Of a stretch of DNA of 64,000 nucleotides, positions 61,001 through 64,000 are shown piece by piece (position 1 is the stretch's first letter; each line of letters starts with the position of its first letter). Source of the stretch: Alteromonas sp. LMIT006 (lineage in GTDB: Bacteria; Pseudomonadota; Gammaproteobacteria; Enterobacterales; Alteromonadaceae); assembly GCF_024300645.1 (NCBI RefSeq), contig NZ_CP101291.1, forward strand, positions 2,232,001 through 2,296,000. Reading direction: 5' to 3'. The notes below the pieces were generated by a model. The model was not told the origin of the DNA, made no database searches, and saw nothing but the letters and a program-made list of their open reading frames with translations. The position numbers were made by a program, and so were the translations under genes.

Positions 61001-61585
61001 ATGCACACCCTACCATTTATACCCGCAATTACCAAGCCGCTGCATCAGTCACTGGATGACTGTGTGGTACTATTCTTTGATATGGCAAACTTTGTCGAAC
61101 TGACACGAGACTTTCGTGATAAAGACGTGGTTTTTGCCATGCACTACTGTTTTTCAGCATTTGAACCCGTCATTGAATCCGCCATGGGCAAAATAATCAA
61201 AACCAATGCCGATCAATGTTTAGTCCTATTTATCCACCCTGACAAAGACGACATTTGGCCGTGTATTAGTGAGTTATTTCGGCAGTTTTACAGTATTTGT
61301 CACTACTATGGGATTGAAGGCCAGTTGCGCTGTGGCGCTCACAACGGCTCACTCGTGGCAGGATACATAGGTTCGAATAGACGTTACTTTGATATTTGGG
61401 GAAAAACGGTTAACATGGCATCTCGTTTAGAACGCCACGCAAAGCTCGATAGTATCAGTATGAGCGAGACTTTTTTCTTTGAATTCTGCCCATATCAAAC
61501 ACTAACATTGAGCGCACAGCATTTAAAAAGTTATGGACAATTGAGAACCGCACAATATGACTTCGCACACTTACGATATCATTGA
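61001..61585 (+). CDS. Stand-alone class III adenylate/guanylate cyclase domain protein
   Basis: A 194-residue protein made only of a class III nucleotide cyclase domain, with no receiver, membrane, HAMP or PAS part. The expected positions are all present: metal ligands Asp27 in FFDMANF and Asp71 in KTNAD, base-recognition Lys67 and Asp131 in FDIWG, and the transition-state Asn138 and Arg142 in VNMASRLE. The Lys/Asp pair favours ATP, so cAMP is the likely product. The ATG at 61001 has AAAGGGG six bases upstream; a TTG 18 bases earlier is less likely. The end overlaps the start of roxA by 29 bases. A cyclase without a sensory domain could be partnered by another protein. Confidence 0.8.
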   Translation: MHTLPFIPAITKPLHQSLDDCVVLFFDMANFVELTRDFRDKDVVFAMHYCFSAFEPVIESAMGKIIKTNADQCLVLFIHPDKDDIWPCISELFRQFYSICHYYGIEGQLRCGAHNGSLVAGYIGSNRRYFDIWGKTVNMASRLERHAKLDSISMSETFFFEFCPYQTLTLSAQHLKSYGQLRTAQYDFAHLRYH

Positions 61586-62720
61586 TTTTGATCCAGAAGT
61601 TTTTGTTCAACAATACTGGCAAAAGAAACCCTGTATTATCCGCAAGTTATTTCCTAATTTTCAGGACCCAGTGGATGCTGATACCTTGGCAGGACTTGCG
61701 CTTGAAGAGGATATTGATGCTCGCATAGTCAGTTTCGCAGACGAGCAATGGGACGTTCATCAAGGTCCTTTTACAGCTGATGACATCAATGAAAACTGTG
61801 TGGGTGGCTGGACCTTAATGGTACAAGGTGTCGACAATTACTTACCACAAACCAAAGCCTTAACGGAAAAATTTGCGTTCATTCCTCACTGGCGCTTTGA
61901 TGATTTGTTAGTCACTTACAGTGTGGCGGGTGGCGGTGTTGGTGCACATTATGACGAATACGATGTGTTTATTGTGCAAGGCATGGGGCAACGACGCTGG
62001 CAGGTTGGACACAAACTCAGTAGCAGTTCTGAAAAGCTATACCCTCATGCTCAATTGCAACAAGTCAAACCCTTTCAGCCTATTATCGATATTGTGATGC
62101 TACCCGGTGATGTTCTCTACATACCGCCATTTTATCCGCATCAAGGTAAGTCCATCACTGAATGTTTCAATTACTCTGTTGGCTTTAGGGCTCCAAATCA
62201 AAGTGAATTATTGCAGGGCTTAGCCGATGGCATCTTGGATAACGACTTATTAACCAAACGCTTTAGCGACCCTAATCGTGTGATCACTCATAAACGTTCC
62301 GCGGTGAATGGGCATGATATTTTTGTCTTAAAGCAATTATTGCATCAGTTTATTGATCTAGATGAAACCGATTATTTGCTGACAGAAATGTTATCCAAAA
62401 CCTATCATCCAATCCACGATGAATATGCTCTTGAATCACCATACAGTTCAGCTGAAATGCTGCGAATGATTAATGCAGGTTTAACCATGGTACCAAATCT
62501 TGGGATCCGCCCACTCTATCCTGAGCATCAAACTAATGAGTTTTTCGTGTTCTTTATCAATGGTCGTCGCTATGAGGCCGATGCCTTGGATAGGCCGTTT
62601 TTTGAAAGCTTACTCAACGAAACAAAAATGAAGGTAACCCCTAGTGATCACCTTCAATTCAGTAGTGTCAATATCATCGCTGAACTAGTCAACGAAGGAT
62701 TTTATGAAATACTCGATTAG
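61557..62720 (+). CDS. roxA: Ribosomal protein uL16 3-hydroxylase RoxA (JmjC/cupin family)
   Basis: Fe(II)/2-oxoglutarate oxygenase that hydroxylates Arg81 of ribosomal protein L16 in E. coli (YcfD). The 387-residue protein has the iron motif HxD in GVGAHYDEYDVF and a distal His in YPHQGKSITECFNYSVGFRAP, plus the C-terminal winged-helix-like dimer domain. The start overlaps the cyclase end by 29 bases. It converges with the DUF4826 gene, with a four-base overlap of ends. Confidence 0.93.
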   Translation: MTSHTYDIIDFDPEVFVQQYWQKKPCIIRKLFPNFQDPVDADTLAGLALEEDIDARIVSFADEQWDVHQGPFTADDINENCVGGWTLMVQGVDNYLPQTKALTEKFAFIPHWRFDDLLVTYSVAGGGVGAHYDEYDVFIVQGMGQRRWQVGHKLSSSSEKLYPHAQLQQVKPFQPIIDIVMLPGDVLYIPPFYPHQGKSITECFNYSVGFRAPNQSELLQGLADGILDNDLLTKRFSDPNRVITHKRSAVNGHDIFVLKQLLHQFIDLDETDYLLTEMLSKTYHPIHDEYALESPYSSAEMLRMINAGLTMVPNLGIRPLYPEHQTNEFFVFFINGRRYEADALDRPFFESLLNETKMKVTPSDHLQFSSVNIIAELVNEGFYEILD

Positions 62721-63130
62721 TTTACTTGCCAGAGCTTATCATCCTCGCTCATGTGATATAAGTCATGAGCCCGGGTGCCGAGCAACGTGAGGTATTCTTT
62801 TTGAGTTTCGTTGATCTTCTCAGCTTGAGAAAGGTTCTCCACTTTCAACTGCCACAACAGCGAAAAATGTTTCAACACGCCTCGAACATCAGATGACACA
62901 CTTGCAGGTACAAAATCCACTGGCAAGTCACCACTGATGACCCAAAAGTATTTACCATCACGGGTTTTGATTTTCCATACCGCCACCATTGGCGCGAGAT
63001 AGCGACTATCTTCGATAACTACAGATTCGAATAACACACCGTTTTCTGCTAGGTGTTTATTGGCTTTTTGAAATTGTTCACGCACCCATTCGGCTAATTG
63101 TTCTTGATCTTGAGGAACTGATTCGGCCAT
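62717..63130 (-). CDS. DUF4826-type protein, function unknown
   Basis: A 137-residue acidic soluble protein with VREQFQKANKHLAENGVLFESVVIEDSRYLAPMVAVWKI-type N-terminal half (basic pattern seen), FWVISGDLPVDFVPAS and a helical C-terminal half ending in LWQVN. The family match is from memory and should be treated as probable. It starts 11 bases after the YdiJ-like gene, so the two are likely co-transcribed. No function is suggested by the sequence. Confidence 0.65.
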   Translation of the reverse strand: MAESVPQDQEQLAEWVREQFQKANKHLAENGVLFESVVIEDSRYLAPMVAVWKIKTRDGKYFWVISGDLPVDFVPASVSSDVRGVLKHFSLLWQLKVENLSQAEKINETQKEYLTLLGTRAHDLYHMSEDDKLWQVN

Positions 63131-63141
63131 GTTGGTTCCTA

Positions 63142-64000
63142 TTATAATAGTGAATTGAGTAATATTTGTAGTGGATGTCGCGGCTTGCCATCACTGTATC
63201 GAGCCACTTGACTGCGACAAGAGTAACCTGTTACCGCTCTCTGCTCGGGAGCAAATCGAGCAATTGCATCACGCCAGCTCAAATCATAGATCCCTTTGCT
63301 GTTGTGCAAATGCACCACTTCATGACCATATGTTCCGGCCATACCACAGCACCCAACAGACACGATACTAAGCTCTAACCCCGCATCAGCAAATATCTTC
63401 TGCCATTGCTTTTCACTGGTTGGCAGAGCTGTTTTCTCAGTACAGTGAGTAAAGAGGGCAAACTCATGCTCAGACTGAGCTTGGTTTTTGGCTATGACAC
63501 TTGCTGCATGCTGTACTAACCACTCATGTACTGCCAGTACACTAAACTCTCCACGCTTTGCTCCTAATGTCTTAGTGTACTCATCTCGATAGACCAGCAG
63601 TAGTGAAGCATCTACGCCAACCATTGGGATATTGAGACTTGCGATGTCATTTAAAAAGGCAGCTGTGGACTTTGCAGTCTTGGCAAACTCCGTCAAGAAC
63701 CCTTTGACATGCTGTGGTTTACCATTAGGGTTAAATGGCAGTAACACTGGGTTAAATCCTAGTTTTTGCGCGAGCAAGACAAAGTCTTCTACAACCTGAG
63801 CATCATAAAAGCTCGTAAAGGGATCTTGCACAATTAATACGGTTTGAGCCTTGTGTACGTCTGACAACTGCTGTAAGGCACTCATATCAAATTTTGTAGA
63901 AACCCGTTTCTTTAACGTTGGTGTAGATAGCAATGGTGCATCTACATAGCCAATACTCTCGCGCAGTGCCCATTGCACCAATCGGGAACGCATCACAGCA
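63142..64000 (-). CDS. ydiJ: YdiJ-like FAD-linked oxidoreductase with C-terminal iron-sulfur region (C-terminal part)
   Basis: Only the last 285 or so residues lie in the window; the gene continues past the right edge. The visible part matches the C-terminal CCG-type domain of YdiJ, a D-2-hydroxyglutarate dehydrogenase-type enzyme of about 1000 residues: VGCCGMAGTYGHE, HCTEKTALPTSEKQW and GYSCRSQVARYSDGK. The cysteine pattern fits a heterodisulfide-reductase-like domain. The DUF4826 gene follows after 11 bases. Confidence 0.85.
   Translation of the reverse strand, partial: AVMRSRLVQWALRESIGYVDAPLLSTPTLKKRVSTKFDMSALQQLSDVHKAQTVLIVQDPFTSFYDAQVVEDFVLLAQKLGFNPVLLPFNPNGKPQHVKGFLTEFAKTAKSTAAFLNDIASLNIPMVGVDASLLLVYRDEYTKTLGAKRGEFSVLAVHEWLVQHAASVIAKNQAQSEHEFALFTHCTEKTALPTSEKQWQKIFADAGLELSIVSVGCCGMAGTYGHEVVHLHNSKGIYDLSWRDAIARFAPEQRAVTGYSCRSQVARYSDGKPRHPLQILLNSLL

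Overview
The window is 64 kb of ordinary, densely packed chromosome from a gammaproteobacterium, most likely a marine member of the Alteromonadales (Alteromonadaceae-like). This placement rests on the mix of E. coli-like gene blocks (rlmE-ftsH-folP-glmM; leuS-lptE-holA-nadD-rsfS-rlmH-mrdAB-rlpA-dacA-ybeD-lipBA; trxB-aat-infA-clpA-clpS-cspD; mnmA-hflD-purB) with a HexR-controlled Entner-Doudoroff block and a 483-residue second GAPDH, both common in marine gammaproteobacteria. It is inferred from protein similarity alone; genus cannot be fixed. I saw no rRNA, tRNA, CRISPR array, prophage or insertion sequence, and no gene-free stretch longer than 300 bases.

Layout. 1-5.7 kb (minus): secG (9 codons only), tpiA, glmM, folP, ftsH, rlmE. 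5.8-6.9 kb (plus): yhbY and an SDR dehydrogenase. 6.9-9.5 kb (minus): a Lon-like protease and a small CxxC protein. 9.7-23.3 kb (plus): leuS through lipA (LPS export, DNA polymerase delta, NAD, ribosome maturation, rod-shape peptidoglycan synthesis, lipoate), then ansA. 23.3-29.1 kb (minus): yeaC, a zinc-ribbon membrane protein, an AGCS symporter with an insert, an M14 carboxypeptidase, an anchored thioredoxin-like protein and the long GAPDH. 29.3-36.0 kb (minus): malQ-glgB-glgX-msrB. 36.2-38.1 kb (plus): gapA and a hexose-6-phosphate mutarotase. 38.2-43.9 kb (minus): zwf-pgl-edd-glk-eda. 44.1-47.8 kb (plus): hexR, pyk and a saccharopine-dehydrogenase-like gene. 47.8-64 kb: nitroreductase, sppA, yfbV, trxB, aat, bpt, infA, clpA, clpS, cspD, rluE, mnmA, hflD, purB, a lone class III cyclase, roxA, a DUF4826-type gene and the C-terminal end of a YdiJ-like oxidoreductase.

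How the genes work together. The 27.5-46.5 kb part is a carbohydrate block: glycogen and maltodextrin branching, debranching and disproportionation deliver glucose; glk phosphorylates it; the mutarotase equilibrates the anomers; zwf-pgl-edd-eda converts it to pyruvate and glyceraldehyde 3-phosphate; GAPDH and pyruvate kinase finish. HexR is encoded in the middle, and 15-bp HexR-type palindromes stand before gapA, between zwf and hexR, and twice before pyk, so the local regulon can be read from the sequence.

I found no convincing unknown multi-gene system. The best leads are cis-elements and single genes: two hairpins that enclose the ribosome binding site of the next gene (46592-46617 and 60969-60998), a perfect 12-bp inverted repeat framing the trxB promoter, a perfect 9-bp inverted repeat between the nitroreductase and sppA genes, paired HexR boxes before pyk, a stand-alone cyclase that keeps all six catalytic positions and overlaps roxA, and an AGCS transporter with an extra domain of about 110 residues.
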